A stretch of DNA of 64,000 nt from Stutzerimonas urumqiensis (GCF_003640395.1 NZ_RBZQ01000003.1:62001-126000), one strand, 5' to 3'; positions 28,751-38,061 are shown, numbered from the stretch's first letter. Program-made: numbers and translations. The notes: generated by a model from the sequence alone, not told the origin.

Positions 28751-29839
28751 TCAACCGCGCGTGGGCTTGCCTCTCGAGGCGCCGGGCTTGTTGGCGCGGC
28801 CATTGCGTTTCGATCCTGCCGATGGCGTGCCTGAACGCTGACCCGCCTTGGGCACCCGGTCAGGGCCGGCGGATGCCTTGCTTGCCGGGGCAGGTTTGTC
28901 GCCCCGTGCCGTTCTGGCGGGCTGGCCGGGCCTCGATGACGCGGGTGCGGCCGACCGCTCACCCGCCTTCGGCACCGTAGCGGGCTGGGTCTCGACCGCG
29001 GGCTGTTCCTCGATCAACCAGTTCAGCTCCCACCCACCGGCGCTCTGCGCCAGCTGCGTGGCAAGCCAGGGCAGGACGGTTCTCAGCTCGTCCTCGAGCC
29101 CCCACGGCGGGTTGGCGATCGCCAGGCCCGAGCCGTTGAGGCGGTCCGGGTCGTCGGTCGGATGGACGTAGAGCTCGACCTGCAACAGCTTGGGCGCACC
29201 GCAGCCGGCCAGCGCCTGATGAAAGCGCCGCAGCTGACGAATCGCCTTGATCGGATACCAGATGACCCCGACGGTCTGGCGCATCCGCCCCAGCGCCTCC
29301 TTGAGCGCGTCGACGCAGCGCGACAGCTCGTCGGCCTGCTCGAACGGCGGATCGATCAGCAGCACCACCCGCTTCTCGGCGGTGGGCATCAGCGCACGCG
29401 GCACATGCCAGCCTTCCCCCAGATGCACCGCCACGCGGTCGTCATCCGCCATGTTGGCCTTGAGCAGGCGGCCGTCGTCGGGATGCTTTTCGTTCAGGTG
29501 CAGGCGATCCTGCGGGCGGGTGGCACGGCGCGCCAGCTCCGGCGAGCCGGGATAGAAGCGCAGCCGCCCGTCGGGATTGAGCCCCCGCACGAACGCCAGG
29601 TAGTCGGCCACCGGCGGCGGCACCTCCGCGAGCGGCCACAGCCGGCCGATGCCCTGTTCCCACTCGCCCGTCCGCGTCGCCTGTTCGCCGGTCAGGTCGT
29701 AGAGCCCGACGCCGGCATGGCTGTCGAGGTAGGCGAGCGGCGCGTCCTTGCGTGCAAGCAGGGCGAAGATCCGCGCCAGCACGAGGTGCTTGAGGACATC
29801 GGCATGGTTGCCGGCGTGAAAGGCATGGCGGTAGTTCAT
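28751..29839 (-). CDS. rlmJ: 23S rRNA m6A2030 methyltransferase RlmJ with extra basic tail
   Basis: A 362-residue protein. Residues 1-279 are a complete RlmJ: MNYRHAFHAGNHADVLKH, LAYLDSHAGVGLYDL (SAM motif) and the catalytic IDPPFE at 162-167. E. coli RlmJ is about 280 residues. Residues 280-362 are an added low-complexity tail rich in Lys, Arg, Pro, Ala, Ser and Gly, with a repeated VPKAG(E/Q)RS at 289 and 329. The tail is probably disordered and RNA-binding, but that is inference. The frame stays open and GC-biased throughout, so it is not an obvious frameshift product. Confidence 0.9.
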   Translation of the reverse strand: MNYRHAFHAGNHADVLKHLVLARIFALLARKDAPLAYLDSHAGVGLYDLTGEQATRTGEWEQGIGRLWPLAEVPPPVADYLAFVRGLNPDGRLRFYPGSPELARRATRPQDRLHLNEKHPDDGRLLKANMADDDRVAVHLGEGWHVPRALMPTAEKRVVLLIDPPFEQADELSRCVDALKEALGRMRQTVGVIWYPIKAIRQLRRFHQALAGCGAPKLLQVELYVHPTDDPDRLNGSGLAIANPPWGLEDELRTVLPWLATQLAQSAGGWELNWLIEEQPAVETQPATVPKAGERSAAPASSRPGQPARTARGDKPAPASKASAGPDRVPKAGQRSGTPSAGSKRNGRANKPGASRGKPTRG

Positions 29840-29960
29840 GGATGACTCCTGGGTGGCCGCGCAGTGTAACGGCCCGGCGGCGCCCGGTCAGGCGGCGCGC
29901 GGTTCAACCCGACGCCGTGACGGCATAGACTGTGGCTTTCGCGCCACCTTGGGTTCCGCC

Positions 29961-30464
29961 ATGTCGACGCTGACCAACACGCTGGTGTTCCTCGCCACCC
30001 TCGCCGGGATGGAAGTCTTCGCCTGGTGGGCGCACAAGTACGTGATGCACGGCTGGGGCTGGGGCTGGCACCGGTCGCACCATGAGCCGCGCACCGGCTG
30101 GTTCGAGAAGAACGACCTCTATGCCGTGGTGTTCGCCGGCGTGGCGATCGCCCTGATCGCGCTCGGCACGGCCGGTTGGCACCCGCTGGAATGGATCGGC
30201 GCCGGCATGACGGCTTACGGCTTTCTCTACTTCGTCGCCCACGACGGGCTCGTCCACCATCGCTGGCCGCTGCGCTACGTGCCGCGACGGGGCTACCTCA
30301 AGCGGCTCTACCAGGCGCATCGACTGCACCATGCCGTCGACGGGCGCGAGGGCTGCGTATCGTTCGGCTTCCTCTGGGCGCCGCCGCTGGCCGTGCTGAA
30401 AAAGCAGTTGCGCGACCTCCACGGCGGCCGCCTGCGTCGCACGAACGAAGCCGAGCCGGGCTGA
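29961..30464 (+). CDS. crtZ: Beta-carotene 3-hydroxylase CrtZ
   Basis: A 167-residue membrane di-iron hydroxylase converting beta-carotene through beta-cryptoxanthin to zeaxanthin. The histidine motifs are all present: HKYVMH (25-30), HRSHH (37-41), HDGLVHH and HRLHH. Three or four hydrophobic segments surround them. The start MSTLTN is chosen from family length; the longest frame begins 41 codons earlier within the rlmJ upstream region. It is convergent with crtB, from which it is separated by a tandem repeat array, an arrangement like Pantoea crt clusters. Confidence 0.93.
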   Translation: MSTLTNTLVFLATLAGMEVFAWWAHKYVMHGWGWGWHRSHHEPRTGWFEKNDLYAVVFAGVAIALIALGTAGWHPLEWIGAGMTAYGFLYFVAHDGLVHHRWPLRYVPRRGYLKRLYQAHRLHHAVDGREGCVSFGFLWAPPLAVLKKQLRDLHGGRLRRTNEAEPG

Positions 30465-30472
30465 CCGGCACC

Positions 30473-30951
30473 GTAGGGCGGATTCAGGCGCGAAGCGAAC
30501 AATCCGCCAAGGGCCACGCCTCCGGGGAACCGGCGATGCACTCTGCGCGCGGCGCGGCAATCGCCCGCAAGCGGGCTCCTACGAAAGGCGCCTGGCAATA
30601 CCGGCCGGACAGGCACGACAGCGGGCGTCCGCGCCGTAGGGCGGATTCAGGAGCGAAGCGAACAATCCGCCAAGGGCCACGCCAGCGCGAAACCAGCGGC
30701 GCATTGTTTCCGCGAAGGCACCCTACGCGCGGCGCGGCAATCGCCCGCAAGCGGGCTCCTACGAGAAGCGCAACGGCAACATCGGCCGTGCAGGCACGAC
30801 AGCGGGCGTCCGCGCCGTAGGGCGGATTCAGGCGCGAAGCGAACAATCCGCCAAGGGCCACGCCAGCGCGAAACCAGCGGCGCATTGTTTCCGCGAAGGC
30901 ACCCTACGCGCGGCGCGGCGATCGCCCGCAAGCGGGCTCCTACGAAAAGCG
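30473..30951. repeat. Tandem array of three composite REP-type units
   Basis: Three head-to-tail units begin at 30473, 30636 and 30817 (spacings 163 and 181). Each has a hairpin GGCGGATT...AATCCGCC, a middle part ending GGCACCCTACG-like, and a REP core ATCGCCCGCAAGCGGGCTCC. Units 2 and 3 are almost identical. The array fills the gap between convergent crtZ and crtB. Frames open across it repeat the same residues and are not genes. No transposase accompanies it. Confidence 0.88.
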
Positions 30952-30995
30952 CCCGGCGAGAGCACGGGATCGCCAGTGGATGGCTCGGAGAAACG

Positions 30996-31922
30996 TCACC
31001 GCGGGCGCGTCCAGAGAGCGGCGGGGCGCTCTGCCGTGCTGCCGCGGCGCGAGGCCAGCGCCAGGCGGGCGCCGGCGAGCAGGTGCATGAGCTTCTGCGC
31101 ACGGGTGGTGGCGACTCGCTCATCCCAGGCGGTCGACCCTCGGGCGCGCACTTCCAGGCCGATCCGGCGATAGACGCCATGCGCCGTCGCCACCGCCCAG
31201 GCCGACCGCAACGGCAGCGCCGGCAGCCCCTGCAACGCCGAGGCGTAGTAGGGCTCGGCGAGGTCGATCAGGCGGGTGGCGAGCCCAGCCAGCGCCGGTC
31301 GATGGGCCAGGTCCACCAGCCGGTCGCGAGGAATGCCGGCCCCGGCCAGCCAGTCCGCCGGGAGGTAAACGCGCCCGATCGCGGCATCCTCGACCAGATC
31401 GCGCGCGATGTTGGTCAGCTGGAACGCCATGCCCAGGTCGCAGGCCCGGTCGAGCGTCGCCACGTCGCGCGCGCCCATGACCCTCGCCATCATCAGGCCG
31501 ACCACCCCGGCCACGCGGTAGCAGTACAGCAGCGTGTCGTCGAGGGTTGCGTAGGGGTGCGCCCGCACGTCCATCTCGAACCCGGCCAAGTGCTCCAACG
31601 GATAACGCAGCGGGATGCCATGGCGCGCGATGACCTGTTGGAAGGCGGCGAAGGCCGGCACCTGCATGGGCTCGCCGGCATAGGCGCGATGGGTCAGATC
31701 GACCAGCTCGGCCAGCCGCGCGGCGCCGTCGGAGCGGTCGCCGTGCTGCTGGTCGTGACCCAGCGACTGGCCGTCGATCACGTCGTCGCAGTGGCGGCAC
31801 CAGGCATAAAGCATCACCGCGCTCTGCCGGGTGCGCGGATCGAACAGCCGGGCCGCGGCGGCGAAGCTCTTCGAGCCGACCGCGATGGCGTGCGTCGAGT
31901 GCGCGAGGACCTGCCGATTCAC
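30996..31922 (-). CDS. crtB: Phytoene synthase CrtB
   Basis: A 308-residue prenyl transferase condensing two GGPP to phytoene. The two Asp-rich motifs are present: CDDVID early and NIARDLVEDAAIGRVYLP later, the latter being the squalene/phytoene synthase signature. SKSFAAAARLFDPRTR is the conserved N-terminal block. Its ATG overlaps the crtI stop as ATGA. Last gene of the idi-crtX-crtY-crtI-crtB unit. Length is normal for CrtB. Confidence 0.95.
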   Translation of the reverse strand: MNRQVLAHSTHAIAVGSKSFAAAARLFDPRTRQSAVMLYAWCRHCDDVIDGQSLGHDQQHGDRSDGAARLAELVDLTHRAYAGEPMQVPAFAAFQQVIARHGIPLRYPLEHLAGFEMDVRAHPYATLDDTLLYCYRVAGVVGLMMARVMGARDVATLDRACDLGMAFQLTNIARDLVEDAAIGRVYLPADWLAGAGIPRDRLVDLAHRPALAGLATRLIDLAEPYYASALQGLPALPLRSAWAVATAHGVYRRIGLEVRARGSTAWDERVATTRAQKLMHLLAGARLALASRRGSTAERPAALWTRPR

Positions 31923-33409
31923 CTCGCCAGGTCCTCCAGCATCAGCCCGGCGGTCGCCTTCGCCGAACCGACCACGCCTGGCACACCGGCGCCCGGGTGC
32001 GTACCCGCGCCGACGATGTAGAGGTTGAGGATCTTGTCGTCGCGGTTGTGCGGGCGGAACCAGGCGCTCTGCGTGAGGATGGGTTCGAGCGAGAAGGCCG
32101 AGCCGAGGTGCGCGTTGAGTTCGTCGCGGAAATCGTGCGGGGTGAAGATCCGATGGGTGACCAGGTCCTCGCGCAGGCCGGGCAGGTAGTGCCGCTCGAG
32201 GTACTCGAAGATGCGGTCGCGGTATTTAGGCCCCTCGACCGCCCAATCGATGTTCGCCGTGCCGAGATGCGGAACGGGCGCCAGCACGTAATGGCTGGCG
32301 CAGCCCTCCGGTGCCAGCGAGGGATCGGTCACGCAGGGCGCATGCAGATAGAGCGAAAAATCCTCGGCCAGCGTCTCGCGCTTGAAGATCTCGTCGATCA
32401 GCTCGCGGTAGCGCGGGCCGAAGCAGACCGTGTGGTGTTGCAGGTGCGCGTGGCGGCGCTTGAGACCGAAATGAATGACGAACAGCGACATCGAAAAACG
32501 CTTGCCCATCAAGCGCCGGGCTTCCTCGCGACCGCGCGCCTCGTGGCCGAGCAGGGTGCGGTAGGTGTGCACCACGTCCGCGTTCGAGGCGACCGCCTCC
32601 GCGTCGAATCGACGCCCGTCTTCGGTGTGCACGGCGCTGATGCGGGCACCCTCCAGCTCGATCCGCGCGACCGGCGCGTTCAGTTCGAGCCGGCCACCAA
32701 GGTCGGCGAACAGCTTCGCCATGCCGGCGACCAGCGCGCCGGTGCCGCCGCGCGGAAACCACACCCCGCCCTGGCGCTCGAGCGCATGAATGAGCGCGTA
32801 GATGGACGACGTCTCGAACGGGTTGCCGCCTACCAGCAGCGAATGGAAGGACAGCGCCTGGCGCAGCCGGTCATCCTCGACGAACGAGGCGACCCGCCCG
32901 TACACGCTGCGCCACGCCTGCAACGTGGCGAGCTGCGGCGCGGCGGCCACCATGTCCCGAAACGACAGGAACGGCACGGTGCCGAGCTTGACGTAACCCG
33001 CCTCGTACACCGCCCGCGAATACGCCAAAAAGCGCCGGTAGCCGGCCACGTCACGTGGGTTGCGCGCGTGGATCTGCCGATCCAGCTCGGCCTGGTCATT
33101 GACGTAATCGAAGCGGTAGCCGTCCTCCCAGCACAACCGGTAGAAGGGACTGACCGGCAGCAGTTCGACGTAATCGGCCATGCGCCGGCCCGCACCGGTA
33201 AAGAGTTCGTCCAGCGCCGCCGGATCGGTGATGACGGTCGGCCCGGCATCGAAGGTGAAGCCCTGGTCATGCCAGACGTACGCCCGACCGCCCGGCTTGT
33301 CGCGCTTCTCCAGCAGGGTGGTCTGGATGCCCTCGCGTTGCAGGCGAATGGCCAGGGCCAGGCCGCCGAAGCCGGCGCCGATCACCACGGCTCGTTTTGC
33401 TTGGCTCAT
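31919..33409 (-). CDS. crtI: Phytoene desaturase CrtI
   Basis: A 496-residue FAD enzyme introducing four double bonds into phytoene to give lycopene. The N-terminus AVVIGAGFGGLALAIRLQ is the dinucleotide-binding motif, and GGRAYVWHDQGFTFDAGPTV is the CrtI signature. The C-terminal LYIVGAGTHPGAGVPGVVGS closes the FAD domain. It overlaps crtY upstream and crtB downstream by four bases each. Length matches Pantoea CrtI (about 492). Confidence 0.96.
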   Translation of the reverse strand: MSQAKRAVVIGAGFGGLALAIRLQREGIQTTLLEKRDKPGGRAYVWHDQGFTFDAGPTVITDPAALDELFTGAGRRMADYVELLPVSPFYRLCWEDGYRFDYVNDQAELDRQIHARNPRDVAGYRRFLAYSRAVYEAGYVKLGTVPFLSFRDMVAAAPQLATLQAWRSVYGRVASFVEDDRLRQALSFHSLLVGGNPFETSSIYALIHALERQGGVWFPRGGTGALVAGMAKLFADLGGRLELNAPVARIELEGARISAVHTEDGRRFDAEAVASNADVVHTYRTLLGHEARGREEARRLMGKRFSMSLFVIHFGLKRRHAHLQHHTVCFGPRYRELIDEIFKRETLAEDFSLYLHAPCVTDPSLAPEGCASHYVLAPVPHLGTANIDWAVEGPKYRDRIFEYLERHYLPGLREDLVTHRIFTPHDFRDELNAHLGSAFSLEPILTQSAWFRPHNRDDKILNLYIVGAGTHPGAGVPGVVGSAKATAGLMLEDLAR

Positions 33410-34575
33410 CGTGAATCCTTGCGGTGGAGATCATGGGCGACGAGTGCGCGCAGCGCCTCGCCAACCGGCACCGGCGGTTTGCCGGAGACGATGCGGATGC
33501 GGTCCGCCAGGGTCGACCGCGCCGCGTAGAAGCGCTGGATCAGCGGCTCGGGCAGGCCGTAGAAGCGCTGCATCACCTGCCAGCGGTGTTCGGGCCGGCC
33601 GGCGAGAAAGAGCATCCGGTTGAGCAGGCGGTAGAACCCGCGCCGCCGCCATTGGCGCAGCGAGTAGCCGCGGATGGCCTCGAACAGCGGGGCCGCCTCC
33701 CAGCAGTCGCAGGCGAGCAGAAAATCCGCCAGGCGCACCGCATCGGGCAGCGAATAGCCGGTGGTCGGATGGAACAACGCGGCGGCAAGCCCGGTCTGCG
33801 GCACCCCGCCCGCCTCGGCCCAGAAGGCTCGCGGGTCACCGCTGAGCACGATCGGCAGCACGCCGTGCTCTTCGCGCAGCACCTCGGCGATTCGCCAACC
33901 CCGGGCCGCGGCGTAGCCGGCGATCCGGGCGCGCAGGTGCTCGGCGGGCAGCGACTGGCCGTCAGCGTAATAGGTGTCCTCGATCAGCAACCGATCCGGG
34001 CCGAGCGGCAGCACATAAAGGAAGCGATAGCCATCGAGCTGGTCGACCGTCGCGTCCATGATCACCGGCTCGACGAGGCCATGCGCAGCGGCGAGCCGTA
34101 CCTCCTGGCCGACGAACTTCTGGAATCCCAGCGCCAGATGCCGGCTCGCTCGCGGGCCGCGACCATCGAGCACCGCCCGCGCGGTGACGACACGACCGCA
34201 CGCCAGGCGCACCTGCCGTGGCTGGATGTCGACCACGGCCGTGTCCAGCCGGACCACGTCCGCCAGCCGACCGAGCAGGCAGCGGTGGAAATGCGACGAG
34301 GTGAGGCTGGCGTAGCCGCTGTCCAGCCGCCGGGTCAGCGCCGGGAAGCGCACCTGGTAGCCCGGCCAGCGCGTTTCGACCAGCGGCGCGATCCAAGCGT
34401 GTTCGGCGGGCGTCAGGTCATGCTCATGGAACGACCAGGTGTGATTGCCACCCAGCCGCGTGCCCTGCTCCAGCAGCAGCAGGCGCAGATCCGGCCGGCA
34501 TTGGCGCAGCCGCCACGCCAGCAGACCGTTCGCCAGCCCGCCGCCAACGAGGATCAGATCGACGTCAGGCGGCAT
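33406..34575 (-). CDS. crtY: Lycopene beta-cyclase CrtY
   Basis: A 389-residue flavoenzyme of the bacterial CrtY type, cyclising both ends of lycopene to beta-carotene. The N-terminal DLILVGGGLANGLLAWRL binds the dinucleotide, and LVEPVIMDATVDQLDGYRFLY-type and LFHPTTGYSLPDAVRLA are family blocks. Its stop overlaps the crtI start by four bases, and its start overlaps the crtX end by 11. Length is normal. Confidence 0.95.
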   Translation of the reverse strand: MPPDVDLILVGGGLANGLLAWRLRQCRPDLRLLLLEQGTRLGGNHTWSFHEHDLTPAEHAWIAPLVETRWPGYQVRFPALTRRLDSGYASLTSSHFHRCLLGRLADVVRLDTAVVDIQPRQVRLACGRVVTARAVLDGRGPRASRHLALGFQKFVGQEVRLAAAHGLVEPVIMDATVDQLDGYRFLYVLPLGPDRLLIEDTYYADGQSLPAEHLRARIAGYAAARGWRIAEVLREEHGVLPIVLSGDPRAFWAEAGGVPQTGLAAALFHPTTGYSLPDAVRLADFLLACDCWEAAPLFEAIRGYSLRQWRRRGFYRLLNRMLFLAGRPEHRWQVMQRFYGLPEPLIQRFYAARSTLADRIRIVSGKPPVPVGEALRALVAHDLHRKDSR

Positions 34576-35854
34576 GCTCGGCCTCGGTCACCGGCTCACC
34601 CGCACTGACAGCCCGCTCGGTCAGCATGGCTGCCCGTGCCGCGCCGCCGGCCTGTCGCACCGAATCGCCCACCGAGGCGGCGCGGCTGGCGAACGTCGGA
34701 TCGTCCAGCAGCCGGCGCAACGCCTGGCCGATACGCCGCTGGCTGGCCCAGCGATGCCCGAGCCGCAGACCGGCCCCCTGGTAGGCCACGCGCGCCGCCA
34801 CCCCCGGCTGGTCGAAGGCGATGGGCAGCGCCAGCATCGGCAAACCCGCGGCGAAGGCATCGAGCACGGTGTTCAGCCCGGCATGAGTGACCACCGCCTG
34901 CGCGCGGGCGAGCACGGCCCGCTGCGGTGCGAAATCCGTCACCCAGTCGGCGCCGTCGCGTTCGAGCCGCTGCACGCCGGCCCGGTCGAGCCCGCCGCAA
35001 TGGGCCACCAGCACTTGCGCATCGAGCGCGCGGCAGGCGCGGACGATCCGGCGGAACAGCCCGAGCCGATCGCCCTGCAAGGTGCCGAGCGAGGCGAACA
35101 CCAGCGGCCGTCGTGGATCGATCGACACCTCGAGCGGCGGCTCGGCCTCGACCGGCAGGCGCAGCGGCCCGACATGGTGGAAGTGCGCCGGCAAGGCAGC
35201 GCGTGGAAAGTCGAAGGCGGGGGTGGTCTGGCTGAGCTGCAGGAGCGGCGACAGGCACTCGCCCAGGTGCGCGCGCGCGGGCACGCCGAGTCGCTCGCAG
35301 TGACGCGCAATGACCGCGCCATGCGGCCGCATCAGGCGGTCGTAGACCCGCGTGCTGTGCAGGTTCAGCTGCTCGGCCCGGGGCGTCGCGCGATAGGCCC
35401 AAGGCATGACGGGCAGCGGCACCAGGGGCTCGCGGTTGAACGGCAGTGCGCAGGCGACGGACACGTAGGGCAGATCGAGGTGCTCGGCCACCAGCGCGCC
35501 GGCCGGCTCCATCTGGTCGGCGATCACCGCGTCGACCGCCAGCGCGCTGAGCACGCCCGGCACTTCGCGGCAGAGCATGTCGGTGGACGCGGCCATGTCG
35601 GCGATGACCCGCCCCAGACCACGGGGGCCGCCCGGTCGCGCCGCGCGGGCGACAATCGCGGCCATGCTGCCGGGTGGATGGCTGCCGGCGCCAACCGCCA
35701 CGAAACCCGCCGCCGGCAAGCGCAACGCCATGCCGACATCCGCCTGCTGCACGAACACCACCTCGTGACCACGGCCAATCAATGCCTGCGACAGCGCTTC
35801 GAGCGCCCGCAAATGACTGTGGAAGGGCGGCGCAATCACCGCGAAACGGGTCAT
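34565..35854 (-). CDS. crtX: Zeaxanthin glucosyltransferase CrtX
   Basis: A 429-residue GT1-family glycosyltransferase expected to add glucose from UDP-glucose to zeaxanthin. The N-terminus FAVIAPPFHSHLRALEALSQ is typical. The nucleotide-sugar site reads PQRAVLARAQAVVTHAGLNT followed by GLPMLALPIAFDQPGVAAR. An ATG at 35854 is chosen; a TTG six codons earlier is also possible and neither has a strong ribosome site. It lies 35 bases after idi and overlaps crtY. Presence of crtZ and crtX together implies glycosylated zeaxanthin as end product. Confidence 0.92.
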   Translation of the reverse strand: MTRFAVIAPPFHSHLRALEALSQALIGRGHEVVFVQQADVGMALRLPAAGFVAVGAGSHPPGSMAAIVARAARPGGPRGLGRVIADMAASTDMLCREVPGVLSALAVDAVIADQMEPAGALVAEHLDLPYVSVACALPFNREPLVPLPVMPWAYRATPRAEQLNLHSTRVYDRLMRPHGAVIARHCERLGVPARAHLGECLSPLLQLSQTTPAFDFPRAALPAHFHHVGPLRLPVEAEPPLEVSIDPRRPLVFASLGTLQGDRLGLFRRIVRACRALDAQVLVAHCGGLDRAGVQRLERDGADWVTDFAPQRAVLARAQAVVTHAGLNTVLDAFAAGLPMLALPIAFDQPGVAARVAYQGAGLRLGHRWASQRRIGQALRRLLDDPTFASRAASVGDSVRQAGGAARAAMLTERAVSAGEPVTEAEHAA

Positions 35855-35889
35855 GGCGCGCACTCGGGGCAAGCGTGACGTGGCATCGG

Positions 35890-36975
35890 TCAGAGCTCCT
35901 CGGGCGCCAGCGGCAGCACCAGCCGCGCCCGCCCCAGCTCGGCCAGGTCGCGCGAGCCGGTGCAGAAGCAGGCCACCCGCAATTGCTCGATGAGAATCTG
36001 GAAGTGCTCGATCACCGCCTCGCTGCTCTCCAGCGCGCGCTCCAGCACGCCCGCCGCCTGGCCGACGAAATCGGCGCCGAGGCGGATCGCACGGGCCACG
36101 TCGACGCCATCGCGGATGCCGCCGGAGGCGATCAGCGGCGTTTTCGGGCAGGCGACGCGCGCCTCGTGGATCGCCTGTGCGGTCGGGATGCCCCAGCCGG
36201 CGAACGCCTGCGCGACGGCGCGCTGCCGGGCATCGATGCCGCGCTCCGCCTCAACCGCCGCCCAGCTGGTGCCGCCCGCACCGGCCACGTCGATGATCGC
36301 GACGCCGGCGTCGACCAGCTGCCGCGCGACCGTGGCGTTCAGCCCGGCGCCGACCTCCTTGGCCACCAGCGGCACCTCCAGCGCCCCGGCCAGCCGCTCG
36401 ATCGCCTGAAGCACGCCGCGCCAGTCCCGGTCGCCGCCCCGCTGCACCGCCTCCTGCAAGGGATTGAAATGAATGATCAGCGCATCCGCCTCGATCATGC
36501 CGACCGCCCGGCGCGCCTGCTCCAGCCCGTAGCCGGCCACCAGCTGCGCCGCGCCGAAATTGGCCAGCAACGGCACCGAGGGGGCGAGCCGCCGCAGCTC
36601 GCGGGTCAGCCCCTGATCGGCGTCGCTTTCCAGCGCAACCCGCTGGGAGCCCACGCCCAACGCAATGCCCAGCGCCTGCGCCGCCTCGGCGAGGTGGCGG
36701 TTGATGGCCGCCGCACGGCGCGCGCCGCCGGTCATCGAGCTGATCAGCAGAGGCGCCTGGAGGGGCTTGCCGAGCAGCGACGTGCGCAGATCGATGGCAT
36801 CGAGGTGCAACTCCGGCATCGCGCAATGCTCGAACCTGATGGCGTCCAGGCCGCTCGCCGTCACCGAGCGCGCGCGCGACGGGTCGAGCACGATATCGAG
36901 GTGATCGTTCTTGCGGGCCTCCAGCGCGCCGGTTCCGTCGCGGGGGGCATCGGCAGCAATCTCATCGCGGGGCAT
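35890..36975 (-). CDS. idi: Type 2 isopentenyl-diphosphate isomerase (FMN-dependent)
   Basis: A 361-residue type 2 IPP isomerase interconverting IPP and DMAPP with FMN and NADPH. Family blocks: [10 protein letters not shown] at the N-terminus, [51 protein letters not shown] and [19 protein letters not shown] (phosphate site). The ATG at 36975 gives normal family length; the longest frame runs 143 codons further through the crtE promoter and is discarded. First gene of the crtXYIB unit, supplying isoprenoid precursors. It starts 92 bases from divergent crtE. Confidence 0.93.
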   Translation of the reverse strand: MPRDEIAADAPRDGTGALEARKNDHLDIVLDPSRARSVTASGLDAIRFEHCAMPELHLDAIDLRTSLLGKPLQAPLLISSMTGGARRAAAINRHLAEAAQALGIALGVGSQRVALESDADQGLTRELRRLAPSVPLLANFGAAQLVAGYGLEQARRAVGMIEADALIIHFNPLQEAVQRGGDRDWRGVLQAIERLAGALEVPLVAKEVGAGLNATVARQLVDAGVAIIDVAGAGGTSWAAVEAERGIDARQRAVAQAFAGWGIPTAQAIHEARVACPKTPLIASGGIRDGVDVARAIRLGADFVGQAAGVLERALESSEAVIEHFQILIEQLRVACFCTGSRDLAELGRARLVLPLAPEEL

Positions 36976-36997
36976 GGGAACCGTCGTGTCCTGAAAG

Positions 36998-37034
36998 TTG
37001 TAAATACTTATACAGTTTGTACAAGTCTTGTTAA
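36998..37034. promoter_or_regulatory. Divergent crt promoter with TTGTACAA palindrome
   Basis: The 91-base gap between idi and crtE is AT-rich. For idi (minus strand) a TTAACA -35 (37034-37029) and TATAAG -10 (37012-37007) are 16 bases apart. Between them lies the perfect palindrome TTGTACAA (37017-37024), with a related TTGTAAA on the other side (36998-37004). Known: light-responsive MerR-type LitR/CarH regulators bind TGTACA-like arms at crt promoters. The spacing here differs from the P. putida consensus I recall, so the regulator is a guess. Confidence 0.5.
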
Positions 37035-37066
37035 AGTCCGTTCCGTTCACCTCGCGCGGAGGCGTC

Positions 37067-37963
37067 ATGGCTCTTCTGTCCAATACCCGGCCCGGCCTGG
37101 CGCTGGAACCCGCACTGCTCGCCCTGCGCACCCAGGTCGACGCCCGGCTGGGCGAGCTATTGCCCGAGCCCGAACACGCGCAGGACCTCATCGCCGAGGC
37201 GATGCGCGAAGGCGTGCTGGCACCCGGCAAGCGCGTTCGTCCGCTGCTGATGCTGCTCGCGCTGCACGACCTGGACGCGCACGCACCGGGCGCCATCGAC
37301 ATCGCCTGCTCGCTTGAGATGGTGCATGCGGCCTCGTTGTTCCTCGATGACCTGCCCTGTATGGATGACGCCACGTTGCGACGCGGCCGGCCGACGCTGC
37401 ACATCCGCTATGGCGAGGACGTCGCCGTGCTGGCCTCGGTGGCGCTGCTCAGCCATGCGTTTGCGGTGGTGGCCGCGGCGCCGGAGCTGTCCGCCTCGGT
37501 GCGCACCCGCGCGGTGGGGTTGCTGTCGCAAGCGATCGGCCCCTACGGCCTGGTGCGCGGCCAGTTCTACGACCTGCACGGCGGCCGCCAGGCGCGCGCG
37601 CTGGACGCGATCGCCACGGCCAACCAGCTCAAGACCGGTTCGCTGTTCATCGCCGCCCTGGAAACCGCCGGCCTCATTGCCGGCTGCAGTCGCGCCGACA
37701 TCGCCTCGCTGCGTAGCGTCGCGCAGGAGTTCGGGCTCGCTTTCCAGCTGCTCGACGACCTGAACGACGGCAAGGCCAGCGAGCACACCGGCAAGGACGC
37801 CCATCAGGATCGCTACAAGACCACGGTCATCGCCCTGCTCGGTCGCGACGCGGCACGCCAGCAGCTGCGCCTGCATGTGCGCCGCGCCAACGCCCAGCTC
37901 GAACGGCTCGGGCTGGCCGACGGCCTGACCGCACAACTGCTCGCGCGGATCTTCGCTGACTGA
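37067..37963 (+). CDS. crtE: Geranylgeranyl diphosphate synthase CrtE
   Basis: A 298-residue trans-prenyltransferase making GGPP from FPP/IPP. First Asp-rich motif [10 protein letters not shown], followed by [14 protein letters not shown]; second motif LLDDLND in [20 protein letters not shown] is the conserved IPP-binding block. The start MALLSN is chosen because GGAGG lies four bases upstream; the longest frame adds 13 codons from the promoter region. It is transcribed divergently from idi-crtXYIB, unlike Pantoea, where crtE reads with them. An FPP synthase (IspA) cannot be confused: the pair of residues before the first DD motif and the cluster context favour CrtE. Confidence 0.9.
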   Translation: MALLSNTRPGLALEPALLALRTQVDARLGELLPEPEHAQDLIAEAMREGVLAPGKRVRPLLMLLALHDLDAHAPGAIDIACSLEMVHAASLFLDDLPCMDDATLRRGRPTLHIRYGEDVAVLASVALLSHAFAVVAAAPELSASVRTRAVGLLSQAIGPYGLVRGQFYDLHGGRQARALDAIATANQLKTGSLFIAALETAGLIAGCSRADIASLRSVAQEFGLAFQLLDDLNDGKASEHTGKDAHQDRYKTTVIALLGRDAARQQLRLHVRRANAQLERLGLADGLTAQLLARIFAD

Positions 37964-38061
37964 CGATTGACGCTGTTGTCGCTCCATCAGTGGCATGGAT
38001 GGAGCTAGGCAGCCGAAAACCCCGCTCCTTAGACTCGGGCCACAAAAATGGAGGCTTCCCC

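Noticed and set aside
30473..30951. CRISPR array
   Set aside because: Only three units of ~170 bases, with internal palindromes; no short regular repeats and spacers and no cas genes nearby.
30484..31180. Several open frames across the crtZ-crtB gap
   Set aside because: They repeat the same peptide because they translate the tandem REP units; no ribosome sites.
37967..38005. An 8-bp inverted repeat (GCTCCATC/GATGGAGC) as a crtE terminator
   Set aside because: No T-run follows on either strand, so I do not call it a terminator.
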